Positions 53,688-63,842 of a stretch of 64,000 bases of DNA are shown here, piece after piece. Numbering within the stretch: position 1 is the stretch's first letter; every line of letters starts with the position of its first letter. Origin of the DNA: Flavobacteriales bacterium (lineage in GTDB: Bacteria; Bacteroidota; Bacteroidia; NS11-12g; UBA955); assembly GCA_947447955.1 (NCBI GenBank), contig CANFLS010000009.1, forward strand, positions 1 through 64,000. Direction: 5' to 3'. The notes beneath the pieces are model-generated. The model was not told where the DNA came from. It saw only the letters and a list, made by a program, of their open reading frames with translations, and searched no databases. The position numbers and the translations under genes were made by a program.

Positions 53688-54158
53688 ATGAGAAAGTCGC
53701 GCGCTAAAAAACGCATATTGCTACCAGATCCAAAATTTAACGAAATTTTGGTAACCCGTTTCGTAAACGGAATGATGTACGATGGTAAAAAATCTGTTGC
53801 ATTGAACATTTTCTATGATGCAATTGATATTGTAGAAAAGAAATTAACAGAAGAGCCAGGTATTGAATCTTGGAAGAAGGCCTTAAACAACGTAATGCCT
53901 GCTGTAGAAGTAAAAGCACGTCGTGTTGGTGGTTCTACATTCCAAATCCCTACTGAAGTTCCACAGAGAAGAAAAGTCGCTATGGGAATGAAGTGGATGA
54001 TTGGCTACGCTAGAAAAAGAAATGAAAAATCAATGGCTGAGAAATTGGCTGGTGAAATCGTAGCCGCTGCTAAAAATGAAGGTTCTTCAGTTAAGAAAAA
54101 AGAAGATACCCACAAAATGGCAGAAGCAAACAAAGCATTCTCGCACTTTAGAGCATAA
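53688..54158 (+). CDS. rpsG: 30S ribosomal protein S7
   Basis: 156 residues. S7 nucleates assembly of the 30S head. 'MRKSRAKKRILLPDPKFN', 'VNGMMYDGKKSVA' and 'VKARRVGGSTFQIPTEVPQRR' are typical. It follows rpsL by 13 bases; an AAGGA just before the ATG is too close (3 bases) to be a normal ribosome binding site. Confidence 0.98.
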   Translation: MRKSRAKKRILLPDPKFNEILVTRFVNGMMYDGKKSVALNIFYDAIDIVEKKLTEEPGIESWKKALNNVMPAVEVKARRVGGSTFQIPTEVPQRRKVAMGMKWMIGYARKRNEKSMAEKLAGEIVAAAKNEGSSVKKKEDTHKMAEANKAFSHFRA

Positions 54159-54176
54159 TAGTATACAAAGACGAAA

Positions 54177-56273
54177 ATGGCACGCGATTTAAATTTTACT
54201 AGAAACATTGGTATTGCAGCTCACATTGATGCTGGTAAGACTACCACAACTGAACGTATATTGTATTATGCAGGTGTAAATCACAAAATTGGTGAGGTAC
54301 ATGACGGTGCAGCTACAATGGACTGGATGGCACAAGAGCAAGAAAGAGGTATTACAATTACTTCTGCTGCTACAACTGTATTCTGGAAATATAGAGATAA
54401 CAATTATCACATTAATATTATCGACACACCTGGTCACGTAGATTTTACCGTTGAGGTAAATCGTTCATTACGTGTATTGGATGGGTTGGTTTTCTTGTTT
54501 AGTTCTGTTGATGGTGTTGAGCCTCAGTCAGAAACTAACTGGCGTTTAGCAAATAACTATAATGTTGCGCGTATTGGTTTCGTTAATAAAATGGACCGTT
54601 CAGGAGCTGACTTTTTAAATGTTGTTAAACAAGTGAAAACAATGTTAGGTTCTCATGCTGTTCCATTGCAGTTACCAATTGGTGCTGAAGATCAGTTCAA
54701 AGGTGTTGTTGATTTGATCAACTTCCGTGGAATGATTTGGAATGAACATGATTCAGGAATGACATACGAAACTATGGATATTCCAGCTGACATGATTGAA
54801 GAAGCTACTTATTGGAGAGAGCAACTTTTAGAAGCTGTTTCTGAGTATGATGACAAATTGATGGAGAAATTCTTCGAAGATCCTGCTTCTATAACTGAAG
54901 CTGAAATCTTGGCTGCACTTCGTCCTGCTGTTATTGATATGAAAATTGTACCAATGATGTGTGGATCATCTTTCAAAAACAAAGGTGTTCAAACAATGTT
55001 GGATATGGTAATGGAATTGTTGCCTAGCCCTATCGATAAAGGTGGTGCTAAAGGTATAAATCCTAAAACTGAAAAAGAAGAAGTACGTAAACCAGACTAT
55101 AACGAACCATTTTGCGCATTGGCATTTAAAATTGCTACTGATCCTTATGTAGGTCGTTTGTGTTTCCTTAGAGCTTACTCTGGTAAGTTGGATGCGGGTT
55201 CTTATGTATTGAACATGAGAACTGGTAACAAAGAGCGTATTTCTCGTATCTTCCAAATGCATGCAAACAAACAGAACCCTATTGATTATTTGGGTGCTGG
55301 TGATATTGGAGCTGCAGTAGGATTCAAAGATATCAGAACTGGAGATACATTGGTTGTTGAAAATGCACCAATTATTCTTGAGTCAATGGTATTCCCTGAA
55401 CCAGTAATTGGTTTGGCGGTTGAACCAAAAACTCAAGCGGATATGGATAAATTGGGTATGGCTTTGAATAAATTAGCTGAAGAGGATCCAACATTCAAAG
55501 TTCACACAGATCAAGAAACTGGTCAAACAGTTATCTCTGGTATGGGTGAATTACACTTAGATATCATCGTGGATCGTTTGAAACGTGAATTTAAGGTTGA
55601 ATGTAATCAAGGTGCTCCACAGGTTGCTTATAAAGAAGCGTTAACCAAGAAATATACCCACCGTGAAACATACAAGAAACAAACAGGTGGTCGTGGTAAA
55701 TTTGCTGATATTCAGTTTGAACTTGGTCCTGCAGACGATACATTCGTTGGTGAAGGTTTACAGTTCGTAAATGATATCGTAGGTGGTTCTATTCCACGTG
55801 AATTTATTCCTGCTGTTGAAAAAGGTTTCAAAGCTTCAATGGCGAATGGTTGTTTGGCTGGATATCCTATCGATCGTATTAAAGTACGTTTGTTTGACGG
55901 ATCTTTCCACGCAGTTGACTCAGATTCATTGTCGTTTGAAATTGCAGCTAAGTCTGGTTTCAGAGAAGCATCAAGAAGTTGTGGACCTGTATTGTTAGAA
56001 CCAATCATGAAATTGGAGGTTGTAACACCAGCTGAAAATACCGGAGATGTAATGGGAGATTTGAATCGTCGTCGTGGCCAAATGGAAGGTATCGATGAAC
56101 GTGCAGGTTCTCAAGTAGTAAAAGCAAAAGTACCATTGAGTGAAATGTTCGGTTATGTAACAACGTTACGTACAATCACCTCTGGTCGTGCAAGTAGTAC
56201 AATGGAATTCAACAATTATGCTGAAACTCCAAAAGGTATTGCAGAAGAAGTTTTAAAGAAAGTTAAAGCGTAA
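54177..56273 (+). CDS. fusA: Elongation factor G
   Basis: 698 residues, full length. The translocation GTPase. G1 '[12 protein letters not shown]', G2 '[11 protein letters not shown]', G3 '[11 protein letters not shown]', G4 '[10 protein letters not shown]', G5 '[10 protein letters not shown]', and the domain IV tip region '[13 protein letters not shown]' and '[14 protein letters not shown]' are intact. It lies 18 bases after rpsG and is followed directly by rpsJ with no tuf gene, as in other Bacteroidota. Confidence 0.98.
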   Translation: MARDLNFTRNIGIAAHIDAGKTTTTERILYYAGVNHKIGEVHDGAATMDWMAQEQERGITITSAATTVFWKYRDNNYHINIIDTPGHVDFTVEVNRSLRVLDGLVFLFSSVDGVEPQSETNWRLANNYNVARIGFVNKMDRSGADFLNVVKQVKTMLGSHAVPLQLPIGAEDQFKGVVDLINFRGMIWNEHDSGMTYETMDIPADMIEEATYWREQLLEAVSEYDDKLMEKFFEDPASITEAEILAALRPAVIDMKIVPMMCGSSFKNKGVQTMLDMVMELLPSPIDKGGAKGINPKTEKEEVRKPDYNEPFCALAFKIATDPYVGRLCFLRAYSGKLDAGSYVLNMRTGNKERISRIFQMHANKQNPIDYLGAGDIGAAVGFKDIRTGDTLVVENAPIILESMVFPEPVIGLAVEPKTQADMDKLGMALNKLAEEDPTFKVHTDQETGQTVISGMGELHLDIIVDRLKREFKVECNQGAPQVAYKEALTKKYTHRETYKKQTGGRGKFADIQFELGPADDTFVGEGLQFVNDIVGGSIPREFIPAVEKGFKASMANGCLAGYPIDRIKVRLFDGSFHAVDSDSLSFEIAAKSGFREASRSCGPVLLEPIMKLEVVTPAENTGDVMGDLNRRRGQMEGIDERAGSQVVKAKVPLSEMFGYVTTLRTITSGRASSTMEFNNYAETPKGIAEEVLKKVKA

Positions 56274-56290
56274 GCTTAATTGAAATAATA

Positions 56291-56599
56291 ATGGTAAGCC
56301 AAAAGATAAGAATCAAGTTAAAGTCTTTCGATCATAATTTGCTGGATAAATCAGCAGAGAAGATAGTGAAAGCGGTACGCACCACCGGAGTCGTAGTAAG
56401 TGGACCGGTGCCTCTACCAACCCGTAAGAAAATTTTCACTGTTTTGCGTTCACCCCACGTGAACAAAAAAGCAAGGGAACAGTTCCAATATTGTACTTAT
56501 CAGCGTTTGATTGATATTTTCAATGGTTCAACTAAAACAGTTGATGCATTAATGAAAATTGAATTGCCAAGCGGAGTTGAGGTTGAAATTAAATTGTAA
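56291..56599 (+). CDS. rpsJ: 30S ribosomal protein S10
   Basis: 102 residues. '[23 protein letters not shown]' and '[28 protein letters not shown]' are diagnostic. S10 is part of the 30S head and of NusE-type antitermination. First gene of the S10 cluster, 17 bases after fusA with no terminator between, so the str and S10 clusters appear to be one transcription unit. Confidence 0.98.
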   Translation: MVSQKIRIKLKSFDHNLLDKSAEKIVKAVRTTGVVVSGPVPLPTRKKIFTVLRSPHVNKKAREQFQYCTYQRLIDIFNGSTKTVDALMKIELPSGVEVEIKL

Positions 56600-56604
56600 G
56601 AGCG

Positions 56605-57222
56605 ATGAACGGTTTAATAGGAAAAAAATTAGGAATGACTAGCATCTTTAATGAAGATGGAAAAAGAGTTGCTTGTACAGTAATTCAAGCTGGTCCTTGT
56701 GTAGTTTCACAAGTAAAAACTGTTTCTAACGATGGTTACGATGCAGTTCAATTGGCTTACGGAGATAAAAAAGAAAAGCATTCTAATGCTGCTCAAATTG
56801 GTCACTTTGAAAAAGCAAAAACTTCAGCTAAATCTGAAGTAGTTGAATTCAGAGATTTTCCAACTGATATGTTATTAGGATCTATATTGGATGTAACTAT
56901 TTTTGAAGTTGGTGATTTCGTAGACGTAATCGGAACTTCAAAAGGTAAAGGTTTCCAAGGTGTTGTTAAACGTCATGGTTTTGCTGGGGTTGGTGAAGCT
57001 TCTCACGGTCAACATAATCGTTTGAGAGCTCCAGGTTCTATTGGTGCTTGTTCTTTCCCTGGTCGTGTATTCAAAGGAATGCGTATGGCTGGTAGAACGG
57101 GTGGCGATAGAGTGAAATCTACAAACTTAACAATTTTGAAAATTGATGCGGAAAGAAACCTTTTAGTAATAAAAGGATCGGTTCCTGGTCATAATGGTGC
57201 AACTGTAATAATTGAAAAATAA
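56605..57222 (+). CDS. rplC: 50S ribosomal protein L3
   Basis: 205 residues. '[21 protein letters not shown]' at the N-terminus and '[21 protein letters not shown]' with '[25 protein letters not shown]' (in parts), the loop that reaches toward the peptidyl transferase centre. Gap of 5 bases after rpsJ and 4 before rplD. Confidence 0.98.
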   Translation: MNGLIGKKLGMTSIFNEDGKRVACTVIQAGPCVVSQVKTVSNDGYDAVQLAYGDKKEKHSNAAQIGHFEKAKTSAKSEVVEFRDFPTDMLLGSILDVTIFEVGDFVDVIGTSKGKGFQGVVKRHGFAGVGEASHGQHNRLRAPGSIGACSFPGRVFKGMRMAGRTGGDRVKSTNLTILKIDAERNLLVIKGSVPGHNGATVIIEK

Positions 57223-57226
57223 GATC

Positions 57227-57853
57227 ATGGAAGTTAAAGTTTTAAATAAACAAGGTACAGAAACTGGTCGTACAGTTACTTTGTCAACCGATATTTTTGG
57301 TGTAGAACCTAATGATCATGCTATCTATTTGGATGTCAAGCAGTTCATGGCTAACCAACGTCAAGGTACACACAAAACCAAAGACAGAACAGAGATTTCA
57401 CGTTCAACACGTAAGATCTTCCGTCAAAAAGGTACAGGTGGAGCACGTCACGGTTCATTAAAAAGTGGTATATTTGTAGGCGGTGCTAGAATTCATGGTC
57501 CACGTCCAAGAGATTATTCATTTAAATTGAATAAAAAATTGAAGCGTTTGGCTCGTATTTCAGCTTTATCGTATAAAGCAAAAGATAATCAAATTGTGGT
57601 AATAGAAGATTTCAACATGACAATGCCTAAGACTTCTGAGTTTGTAGGTTTGTTGAAAGCTTTGAATGTTACCGGTAGATCATTGTTTGTTACTCCAGAT
57701 ACAGATAAAAATGTTTATTTGTCTGGTCGTAACATTGAAGGAAACACTGTAATGCGTGCTGCTGATTTGAACACTTATGAAGTATTAAAAGCTTCAAGTT
57801 TAATATTAACAGAAAGTTCTATTTCTAAAATAGAGGAGACTAATAAAAAATGA
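57227..57853 (+). CDS. rplD: 50S ribosomal protein L4
   Basis: 208 residues from ATG 57227 ([10 protein letters not shown]). The central basic loop '[21 protein letters not shown]', which lines the exit tunnel, is conserved. An in-frame upstream ATG (57212) lies inside rplC and was rejected. The stop overlaps the rplW start (ATGA). Confidence 0.98.
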   Translation: MEVKVLNKQGTETGRTVTLSTDIFGVEPNDHAIYLDVKQFMANQRQGTHKTKDRTEISRSTRKIFRQKGTGGARHGSLKSGIFVGGARIHGPRPRDYSFKLNKKLKRLARISALSYKAKDNQIVVIEDFNMTMPKTSEFVGLLKALNVTGRSLFVTPDTDKNVYLSGRNIEGNTVMRAADLNTYEVLKASSLILTESSISKIEETNKK

Positions 57854-58134
57854 TACTGAAGAAACCATTGATAACTGAGAAAATGACTTCTCTAATGGAC
57901 AAAAGAGGACAGTACGGTTTCGTTGTAGATCCAAAATCTACAAAAGATGAAATTAAAGCTGAAGTTGAAAAGTTCTATGGAGTTGAAGTTGCATCAGTTA
58001 ACACTATGATCACACGGGGGAAAGCACGCAAGAATCGTCGTACAGGCCAAATCTCCGGTTATACTAACAAGTATAAAAAGGCTATTATTACATTGAAAGA
58101 AGGATTTACAATTGATTTTTACGAAAACATCTAA
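57850..58134 (+). CDS. rplW: 50S ribosomal protein L23
   Basis: 94 residues. '[27 protein letters not shown]' (in parts) and the loop '[24 protein letters not shown]' fit L23, the docking site at the tunnel exit for trigger factor and SRP. Overlaps rplD by 4 bases and shares one base with the rplB start (TAATG). Confidence 0.98.
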   Translation: MILKKPLITEKMTSLMDKRGQYGFVVDPKSTKDEIKAEVEKFYGVEVASVNTMITRGKARKNRRTGQISGYTNKYKKAIITLKEGFTIDFYENI

Positions 58135-58970
58135 TGGGAGTACGTCGTCTTAAACCAACAACTCCAGGACAAAGATTTCGCGTGGCGAATACCTTTGAGG
58201 AAATTACTACAGATAAGCCAGAAAAGTCATTACTTGTTCCTATAAAGAAATCAGGTGGACGTAACAACCAAGGTCGTATGACAGTACGTTTCATTGGTGG
58301 TGGTCACAAACGTAGATACCGTCTTATCGATTTCAAAAGAAATAATTTTGGAATAGTAGGTGAGGTTAAAACAGTAGAATATGATCCAAACAGAAGTGCA
58401 TTCATCTCTTTAGTTGAATATTCTGATGGAGAAAAAAGATATATCATTGCGCCAAATGGTGTTAAAGTAGGGCAAAAAGTTGAACAAGGTCCAGGTGTAG
58501 TGCCTGAAATTGGAAACGCTTTGTTGTTAACTGAAATTCCTTTGGGAACTTTGATTCATAATATTGAAATGTCGCCAGGCCAAGGAGCTAAAATTTGCAG
58601 AAGTGCAGGATCTTACGCTCAGTTAATGGCTCGTGAAGGGAAATATGCTTCAATTAAATTGCCATCAGGAGAAAGTCGTTTGATTTTGTCAGCTTGTTTG
58701 GCTACTATTGGATCTGTTTCAAATAGCGAACACAGCCAAGAAGTTAAAGGTAAAGCTGGTCGTTCAAGATGGCTCGGTATTCGTCCTAGAACTAGAAGTT
58801 CTGTGATGAACCCAGTCGATCACCCAATGGGTGGTGGTGAAGGTCGTAGTAAAGGTGGTCAACCAAGATCACGTAACTTGATCTACTCACAAGGTCAGAA
58901 AACTCGTGCACCGAAGAAAAGCAGCTCTAAGTTGATTATCGAGAAAAGAAAGTCTATCCGCAATAAGTAA
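58134..58970 (+). CDS. rplB: 50S ribosomal protein L2
   Basis: 278 residues. '[16 protein letters not shown]', '[25 protein letters not shown]' (in parts) and '[21 protein letters not shown]', which holds the conserved His near the peptidyl transferase centre, are present. Translationally coupled to rplW by TAATG. Confidence 0.98.
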   Translation: MGVRRLKPTTPGQRFRVANTFEEITTDKPEKSLLVPIKKSGGRNNQGRMTVRFIGGGHKRRYRLIDFKRNNFGIVGEVKTVEYDPNRSAFISLVEYSDGEKRYIIAPNGVKVGQKVEQGPGVVPEIGNALLLTEIPLGTLIHNIEMSPGQGAKICRSAGSYAQLMAREGKYASIKLPSGESRLILSACLATIGSVSNSEHSQEVKGKAGRSRWLGIRPRTRSSVMNPVDHPMGGGEGRSKGGQPRSRNLIYSQGQKTRAPKKSSSKLIIEKRKSIRNK

Positions 58971-58989
58971 TAATTAGAGAACAAGCGAA

Positions 58990-59247
58990 ATGGCAAGATC
59001 CATAAAAAAAGGACCCTTTGTAGACATCAAATTGATGCACAAAGTTGATGTCTTGAACGAATCAAAGAAAAAATCTGTGATCAAAACTTGGTCACGTAGA
59101 AGTTTAATTATCCCTGATTTTGTAGGGCATACTTTTGCAGTACACAACGGAAATAAATTTATCCCAGTATATGTTACCGAAAATATGGTAGGTCATAAAT
59201 TAGGTGAATTTGCTCCAACTAGAACATACAAAGGACACGGAAAATAA
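58990..59247 (+). CDS. rpsS: 30S ribosomal protein S19
   Basis: 85 residues. '[18 protein letters not shown]', '[21 protein letters not shown]' (in parts) and '[19 protein letters not shown]' are typical. S19 lies in the 30S head with S13. 19 bases after rplB. Confidence 0.98.
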   Translation: MARSIKKGPFVDIKLMHKVDVLNESKKKSVIKTWSRRSLIIPDFVGHTFAVHNGNKFIPVYVTENMVGHKLGEFAPTRTYKGHGK

Positions 59248-59254
59248 AAGGAAC

Positions 59255-59626
59255 ATGGAAGCTAAAGCAATTTTAAGAAACTGTCCGTTGTCACCACGTA
59301 AGATGAGAATGGTGGCGGATTTGGTTAGAGGCCAACGTGTTGAAAGAGCGTTGAACATCCTTCAATTCAATCAAAAACCTACGTATGCAATCTATTTGAG
59401 CAAATTAATCAAGAGTGGTATTGCCAATTGGGGTGTTATCAATCCAGATGACCGTATTGAAGATGGTGAATTGTTTATCAAAACTATCCTTGTTGATGGT
59501 GGCGTAACAATGAAGCGTTTGAGAACTGCTCCACAAGGTCGTGGTTACAGAATTAGAAAAAGATCAAACCACGTAACTGTGATTATTGATAGTTTAAAGA
59601 ATAAAAATAACGAAACGGAAGCATAA
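59255..59626 (+). CDS. rplV: 50S ribosomal protein L22
   Basis: 123 residues from ATG 59255 ([20 protein letters not shown]). The long beta-hairpin '[19 protein letters not shown]' reaches into the exit tunnel. The in-frame upstream ATG (59204) lies inside rpsS and was rejected. AAGGA precedes the start by only 3 bases. Confidence 0.97.
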   Translation: MEAKAILRNCPLSPRKMRMVADLVRGQRVERALNILQFNQKPTYAIYLSKLIKSGIANWGVINPDDRIEDGELFIKTILVDGGVTMKRLRTAPQGRGYRIRKRSNHVTVIIDSLKNKNNETEA

Positions 59627-59628
59627 AA

Positions 59629-60369
59629 ATGGGACAAAAAATTAACCCTATAGGATTTCGTCTAGGTATCATCCGTGGTTGGGATTCTAACTGGTACGGA
59701 GGTAAAGACTACGGCGATAAATTGGTAGAAGACGAAAAAATTCGTAAATACCTTACTGTGCGTATTCCAAAAGGAGGAATTGCAAAAGTAATTATCGAAC
59801 GTACATTAAAGCGTATTACATTGACAATTAACACATCTAGACCAGGTATTGTAATTGGTAAAGGTGGTCAAGAAGTTGATGCTATTCGCGAAGAGATTAA
59901 AAAGATAACTGGTAAAGATGTACAAATTAACATCAATGAAATTAAGCGTCCTGAATTAGATGCGCGTTTGGTTGGTGAAAATATTGCACAACAAATCGAA
60001 AACCGTTTCTCATATAAGCGTGCAATTAAGAATGCCATCCAAGGAACAATGAAAATGGGTGCTGACGGAATTAAAGTTCGTATCAGTGGTCGTTTGAATG
60101 GTGGTGAGATTGCTCGTTCAGAAATGTATAAAGAAGGAAGAACGCCATTGCACACATTGCGTTCAAACATTGACTATGCATTGGTAGAAGCGCAAACAGT
60201 TTATGGTAAAATCGGTATTAAAGTATGGTTGTGTAAAGGTGAAATTTACGGTAAAGTAGATTTGTCTCCACAAACAGAAACCGATAGGAAAGGTTCAAAT
60301 AATAGAGGTAACGATAGAAGAGACCGTGGTGGTCGTGACCGTCGTGATCGTCGTCGTAATAATGCATAA
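59629..60369 (+). CDS. rpsC: 30S ribosomal protein S3
   Basis: 246 residues. N-terminal '[24 protein letters not shown]' (in parts), KH domain '[20 protein letters not shown]' and C-terminal '[20 protein letters not shown]'. S3 sits at the mRNA entry channel. After the normal end ('[17 protein letters not shown]') there is a low-complexity Arg/Asp/Gly/Asn tail of about 25 residues ('[16 protein letters not shown]'). Confidence 0.97.
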   Translation: MGQKINPIGFRLGIIRGWDSNWYGGKDYGDKLVEDEKIRKYLTVRIPKGGIAKVIIERTLKRITLTINTSRPGIVIGKGGQEVDAIREEIKKITGKDVQININEIKRPELDARLVGENIAQQIENRFSYKRAIKNAIQGTMKMGADGIKVRISGRLNGGEIARSEMYKEGRTPLHTLRSNIDYALVEAQTVYGKIGIKVWLCKGEIYGKVDLSPQTETDRKGSNNRGNDRRDRGGRDRRDRRRNNA

Positions 60370-60373
60370 GGAG
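60368..60373 (+). promoter_or_regulatory. Shine-Dalgarno AAGGAG before rplP
   Basis: AAGGAG 7 bases before the rplP ATG at 60381, overlapping the rpsC stop codon. Canonical SD sites are few in this window. Confidence 0.6.
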
Positions 60374-60380
60374 TAGAATA

Positions 60381-60806
60381 ATGCTGAGTCCAAAAAGAAC
60401 GAAATTTAGAAAACAACATAAAGGCCGTGTACACGGTATGGCTACTAGAGGTCATCGCGTAGTGTTCGGTAGCTTTGGTTTAAAATCGCTTGAGCCTCAC
60501 TGGATAACTTCTCGTCAAATAGAAGCTGCCAGGATTGCTTTAACACGTTATTTAAAGCGTGAAGGTCAAGTGTGGATCAGAATTTTCCCTGACAAACCTA
60601 TTACAAAGAAACCTGCAGAGGTTCGTATGGGTAAGGGTAAAGGTGCTCCTGAATATTGGGTTGCTATCGTGAAACCAGGAACAATTATGTTTGAGGTTGC
60701 CGGTGTACCTATGGAAATTGCAAAAGAAGGTATTCGCCTTGCAGCACAGAAATTACCTGTGTCTTGTAAGTTTGTTGTACGTCCTGATTATAACGAGGAG
60801 GCTTAA
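60381..60806 (+). CDS. rplP: 50S ribosomal protein L16
   Basis: 141 residues. '[19 protein letters not shown]', '[25 protein letters not shown]' (approximate, in parts) and '[19 protein letters not shown]' fit L16, which helps position tRNA in the A site; the conserved Arg of 'RMGKGKG' is present. One of three genes in the cluster with a clear SD. Confidence 0.98.
   Translation: MLSPKRTKFRKQHKGRVHGMATRGHRVVFGSFGLKSLEPHWITSRQIEAARIALTRYLKREGQVWIRIFPDKPITKKPAEVRMGKGKGAPEYWVAIVKPGTIMFEVAGVPMEIAKEGIRLAAQKLPVSCKFVVRPDYNEEA
60795..60801 (+). promoter_or_regulatory. Shine-Dalgarno GAGGAGG before rpmC
   Basis: GAGGAGG within the last codons of rplP, 7 bases before the rpmC ATG at 60809. Confidence 0.6.
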
Positions 60807-60808
60807 TT

Positions 60809-61042
60809 ATGAAATTCGAAGAAATTAAATCATTACCAAATAAAGAATTGGTAGAACGTTACAGAGAAGAACGCAAACTTTTGACACAAATGAAGTTTCA
60901 AAATGCGGTTTCTCAAATAGATGGTCCTCATAAGTTGAAGGAATCAAGAAAGAATATTGCACGTATGTTAACTGAGTTAAACTCACGTAGAACTGAAGCT
61001 GAGTACCAGGCATACCTTAAAAAAACGAGTGAAGAAAACTAA
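60809..61042 (+). CDS. rpmC: 50S ribosomal protein L29
   Basis: 77 residues, two long helices: '[24 protein letters not shown]' (in parts) and '[17 protein letters not shown]'. Slightly longer than the usual 60-70. Its stop shares a base with the rpsQ start (TAATG). Confidence 0.95.
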   Translation: MKFEEIKSLPNKELVERYREERKLLTQMKFQNAVSQIDGPHKLKESRKNIARMLTELNSRRTEAEYQAYLKKTSEEN

Positions 61043-61302
61043 TGGAAACAATTAGAAACTCCAGAAAAGAAATCATAGGCATTGTGAGTAGTGCCAAAAT
61101 GGACAAAACCATTGTGGTTGCCGTAGTTCGTAGTGTGAAACACCCGAAATATGGTAAATATTTTAAGAAAACCAAAAAGTTTGCTGCCCATGACGAAACT
61201 AACCAATGTGGTGAGAACGATATCGTTCGCATCATGGAGACTCGTCCTTTGAGCAAAAACAAATGTTGGAGATTAGTAGAAATCGTAGAAAAAGCGAAAT
61301 AA
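61042..61302 (+). CDS. rpsQ: 30S ribosomal protein S17
   Basis: 86 residues, OB-fold. '[22 protein letters not shown]', '[20 protein letters not shown]' and '[26 protein letters not shown]' (in parts) are conserved. Coupled to rpmC by TAATG; rplN follows after 1 base. Confidence 0.97.
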   Translation: METIRNSRKEIIGIVSSAKMDKTIVVAVVRSVKHPKYGKYFKKTKKFAAHDETNQCGENDIVRIMETRPLSKNKCWRLVEIVEKAK

Positions 61303-61303
61303 C

Positions 61304-61672
61304 ATGGTACAAACAGAATCAAGATTAAAAGTTGCTGATAACAGCGGTGCTAAAGAAGTACTTTGTATTAGAGTACTAGGTGGTACTGGCCGACGTTATG
61401 CCAGTGTTGGTGATAAAATCGTAGTCAGTGTTAAGCATGCAATGCCAGGTGGAAACATCAAAAAAGGTGCTGTATCTAAAGCTGTGGTTGTTCGTGTTAA
61501 GAAGGAAATTCGTAGAGCTGATGGTTCTTACATTCGCTTCGACGAGAATAGCTGCGTTTTGTTAAATAATTCAGATGAACCAAGAGGTACGCGCATCTTC
61601 GGTCCAGTGGCAAGAGAATTGCGCGATAAACAATTCATGAAAATTGTGTCATTGGCACCTGAAGTATTATAA
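61304..61672 (+). CDS. rplN: 50S ribosomal protein L14
   Basis: 122 residues. '[27 protein letters not shown]' (in parts) and '[32 protein letters not shown]' (in parts) are diagnostic. Full length; spc cluster proper begins here. Confidence 0.98.
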   Translation: MVQTESRLKVADNSGAKEVLCIRVLGGTGRRYASVGDKIVVSVKHAMPGGNIKKGAVSKAVVVRVKKEIRRADGSYIRFDENSCVLLNNSDEPRGTRIFGPVARELRDKQFMKIVSLAPEVL

Positions 61673-61674
61673 TC

Positions 61675-62001
61675 ATGGCGAAAAGCGCATTTAAATTACA
61701 CATCAAAAAAGGCGATACCGTTTTGGTATTAGCTGGTGATGACAAAGGAAAATCTGGAAAAGTGTTAACTGTTTATCCAGAGAAAAGTAGAGCATTAATA
61801 GAAGGTTTAAATATTGTTAGTAAACATCGTAAACCTACTGCTCAAAATACTGGTGGTAAAATTGATAAAATTGAAGCTCCTATTCATATTTCTAATCTTA
61901 TGGTTATGGTTGGTGGTAATCCAACTCGTATCGGTAGAAAATTAAATGAGAATAATAAACTTCAACGTTTTGCTAAAAAAACTGGAGAATTTATTAAATA
62001 A
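61675..62001 (+). CDS. rplX: 50S ribosomal protein L24
   Basis: 108 residues. KOW motif '[21 protein letters not shown]' (in parts) near the N-terminus and '[25 protein letters not shown]' (in parts). L24 starts 50S assembly. Separated from rplN by 2 bases. Confidence 0.97.
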   Translation: MAKSAFKLHIKKGDTVLVLAGDDKGKSGKVLTVYPEKSRALIEGLNIVSKHRKPTAQNTGGKIDKIEAPIHISNLMVMVGGNPTRIGRKLNENNKLQRFAKKTGEFIK

Positions 62002-62008
62002 TTAAATT

Positions 62009-62560
62009 ATGAGTTACGTTCCAAGATTAAGAGATAAATATTCGGCTGAAGTTGTTCCTGCAATGATGGAAAAATTCAACTATAAAAATGTAATGCAAAT
62101 TCCTTGCATCACTAAAGTTGTTTTGAACCAAGGTGTAGGTGCTGCCGTAAATGATAAAAAATTAGTAGATGCTGCCATCGATGAGATGTCAAAAATTACT
62201 GGTCAAAAAGCACAAGCTACCTATTCTAAGAAAGCTATTTCTAACTTTAAATTAAGAGAGAATATGCCTATTGGTTGCAAAGTAACTTTGCGTAAAGAAA
62301 GAATGTTCGAATTCTTAGACAGATTGGTTTCTGTTGCACTTCCTCGTGTTCGTGATTTCCAAGGTTTGGAAGTTAAAGGATTTGATGGTAGAGGCAACTG
62401 GACTATGGGTATTACAGAACAAATCATTTTTCCTGAAATTGATATTGATAAAACCAATAAAATTACGGGTATGGATATAACTGTGGTTACTTCTGCTAAG
62501 AATGACGAAGAGAGTTTAGAATTGTTAAAATTAATGGGTTTCCCTTTTAAAACTAAATAA
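62009..62560 (+). CDS. rplE: 50S ribosomal protein L5
   Basis: 183 residues. '[21 protein letters not shown]', '[21 protein letters not shown]' (in parts) and '[24 protein letters not shown]' (in parts). L5 binds 5S rRNA and contacts the 30S head. 7 bases after rplX, 3 before rpsN. Confidence 0.98.
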   Translation: MSYVPRLRDKYSAEVVPAMMEKFNYKNVMQIPCITKVVLNQGVGAAVNDKKLVDAAIDEMSKITGQKAQATYSKKAISNFKLRENMPIGCKVTLRKERMFEFLDRLVSVALPRVRDFQGLEVKGFDGRGNWTMGITEQIIFPEIDIDKTNKITGMDITVVTSAKNDEESLELLKLMGFPFKTK

Positions 62561-62563
62561 ATC

Positions 62564-62833
62564 ATGGCAAAAGAAAGTATGAAAGCCCGTCAGCGTAAGC
62601 GTGAATCAATGGTTGCACGCTATGCTGAAAAACGAGCTAAATTGAAAGCGGAAGGAAATTATGACGAATTGCAAAAAATTCCTCGTAATGCTTCTCCAGT
62701 AAGATTGAGAAATCGTTGTAAAATTACTGGTAAACCGAGAGGGTATATGCGCGTTTTCGGAGTTTGTAGAAATCAATTCCGTGAATTAGCTAGTAATGGT
62801 AAAATTCCAGGTGTAACTAAATCAAGTTGGTAA
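62564..62833 (+). CDS. rpsN: 30S ribosomal protein S14
   Basis: 89 residues, the longer zinc-free (C-minus) form: it has single cysteines in '[14 protein letters not shown]' and '[12 protein letters not shown]' and lacks the CxxC pairs of the short zinc form. Expression should therefore not depend on zinc. Confidence 0.97.
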   Translation: MAKESMKARQRKRESMVARYAEKRAKLKAEGNYDELQKIPRNASPVRLRNRCKITGKPRGYMRVFGVCRNQFRELASNGKIPGVTKSSW

Positions 62834-62845
62834 AATAGAAATAAA

Positions 62846-63244
62846 ATGACTGATCCTATATCAGATTATCTAACGCGTTTGCGTAACGCAATCAAAGCGC
62901 AACATCGTATCGTAGAGATTCCTGCAAGTAATTTAAAAAGAGAGATTACTCGTGTACTTTATGAAAAAGGTTATATCCTTAAATATAAATTTGAGGAAAC
63001 CGAAAACAAACAAGGTGTAATTAAAATTGCATTGAAATATAATGCTCAATCTAGACTAAGTGCTATTTCTTCTTTGAAGAGAGTTTCTAGTCCTGGTTTG
63101 AGAAAATATTCAGCAGCTTCCGACATTCCAAGAGTATTGAATGGCTTAGGTGTAGCAATTATTACAACTTCTAGAGGTGTTATGACCGACAAAGAAGCCC
63201 GCACTTTAGGTGTTGGTGGAGAAATTCTTTGTTTTATCTCTTAA
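62846..63244 (+). CDS. rpsH: 30S ribosomal protein S8
   Basis: 132 residues. 'MTDPISDYLTRLRNAIKAQH' and the C-terminal 'GVAIITTSRGVMTDKEARTLGVGGEILCFIS' (in parts) are typical. S8 binds 16S helix 21 and in E. coli represses its own operon by binding the mRNA; no such site was searched for here. 34 bases before rplF, the largest gap in the spc part. Confidence 0.98.
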   Translation: MTDPISDYLTRLRNAIKAQHRIVEIPASNLKREITRVLYEKGYILKYKFEETENKQGVIKIALKYNAQSRLSAISSLKRVSSPGLRKYSAASDIPRVLNGLGVAIITTSRGVMTDKEARTLGVGGEILCFIS

Positions 63245-63278
63245 TCGTTAACTTTAAAATTCAAATAAAAAAGAATAT

Positions 63279-63830
63279 ATGTCACGCGTAGGAAAAGCAC
63301 CCATTCAGATTCCATCGAATGTGAATGTAACAGTAAACGTAGGATACGTTACTGCAAAGGGCCCTAAAGGAGAACTTTCTCAACCCATCGATCAAGACTT
63401 TACTGTTATTGTTGACAATGGAGTGATGACTGTAAATCGCCCAAGCGAGAGTAAACAGCATAAAAGCCTTCATGGTTTATACCGTTCATTACTAAATAAT
63501 TTGGTAATAGGTGTAGGTCTTGGCCATACTGTAACTCAAGAACTTGTGGGTGTAGGTTACAAAGTTTCAAACCAAGGCAACTTGGTAGAGTTTGTTTTAG
63601 GATACTCTCACAAAATCTTGTTACAAGTTCCTTCAGAAATTTCAGTAGCTACTGAAACTGTGAAAGGTAAAAGCCCATCAATTACTATGACTTGTGTCGA
63701 TAAGCAATTGTTAGGTCAAGTAGCAGCTAAAATCCGTTCATTACGTAAACCTGAACCATACAAAGGAAAAGGTATTCGTTTTGCTGGAGAAGTTTTACGT
63801 AAAAAAGCAGGTAAGTCTGCATCTAAGTAA
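63279..63830 (+). CDS. rplF: 50S ribosomal protein L6
   Basis: 183 residues. 'SRVGKAPIQIPSNVNVTV', 'VTAKGPKGELSQPI', 'LVGVGYKVSNQGNLVEFVLGYSH' (in parts) and 'RSLRKPEPYKGKGIRFAGE'. L6 lies near the factor-binding stalk. Ends directly at the SD of rplR. Confidence 0.98.
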   Translation: MSRVGKAPIQIPSNVNVTVNVGYVTAKGPKGELSQPIDQDFTVIVDNGVMTVNRPSESKQHKSLHGLYRSLLNNLVIGVGLGHTVTQELVGVGYKVSNQGNLVEFVLGYSHKILLQVPSEISVATETVKGKSPSITMTCVDKQLLGQVAAKIRSLRKPEPYKGKGIRFAGEVLRKKAGKSASK

Positions 63831-63835
63831 GGAGG
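63829..63835 (+). promoter_or_regulatory. Shine-Dalgarno AAGGAGG before rplR
   Basis: AAGGAGG overlapping the rplF stop, 7 bases before the rplR ATG at 63843. The strongest SD in the window. Confidence 0.65.
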
Positions 63836-63842
63836 AATTAAA

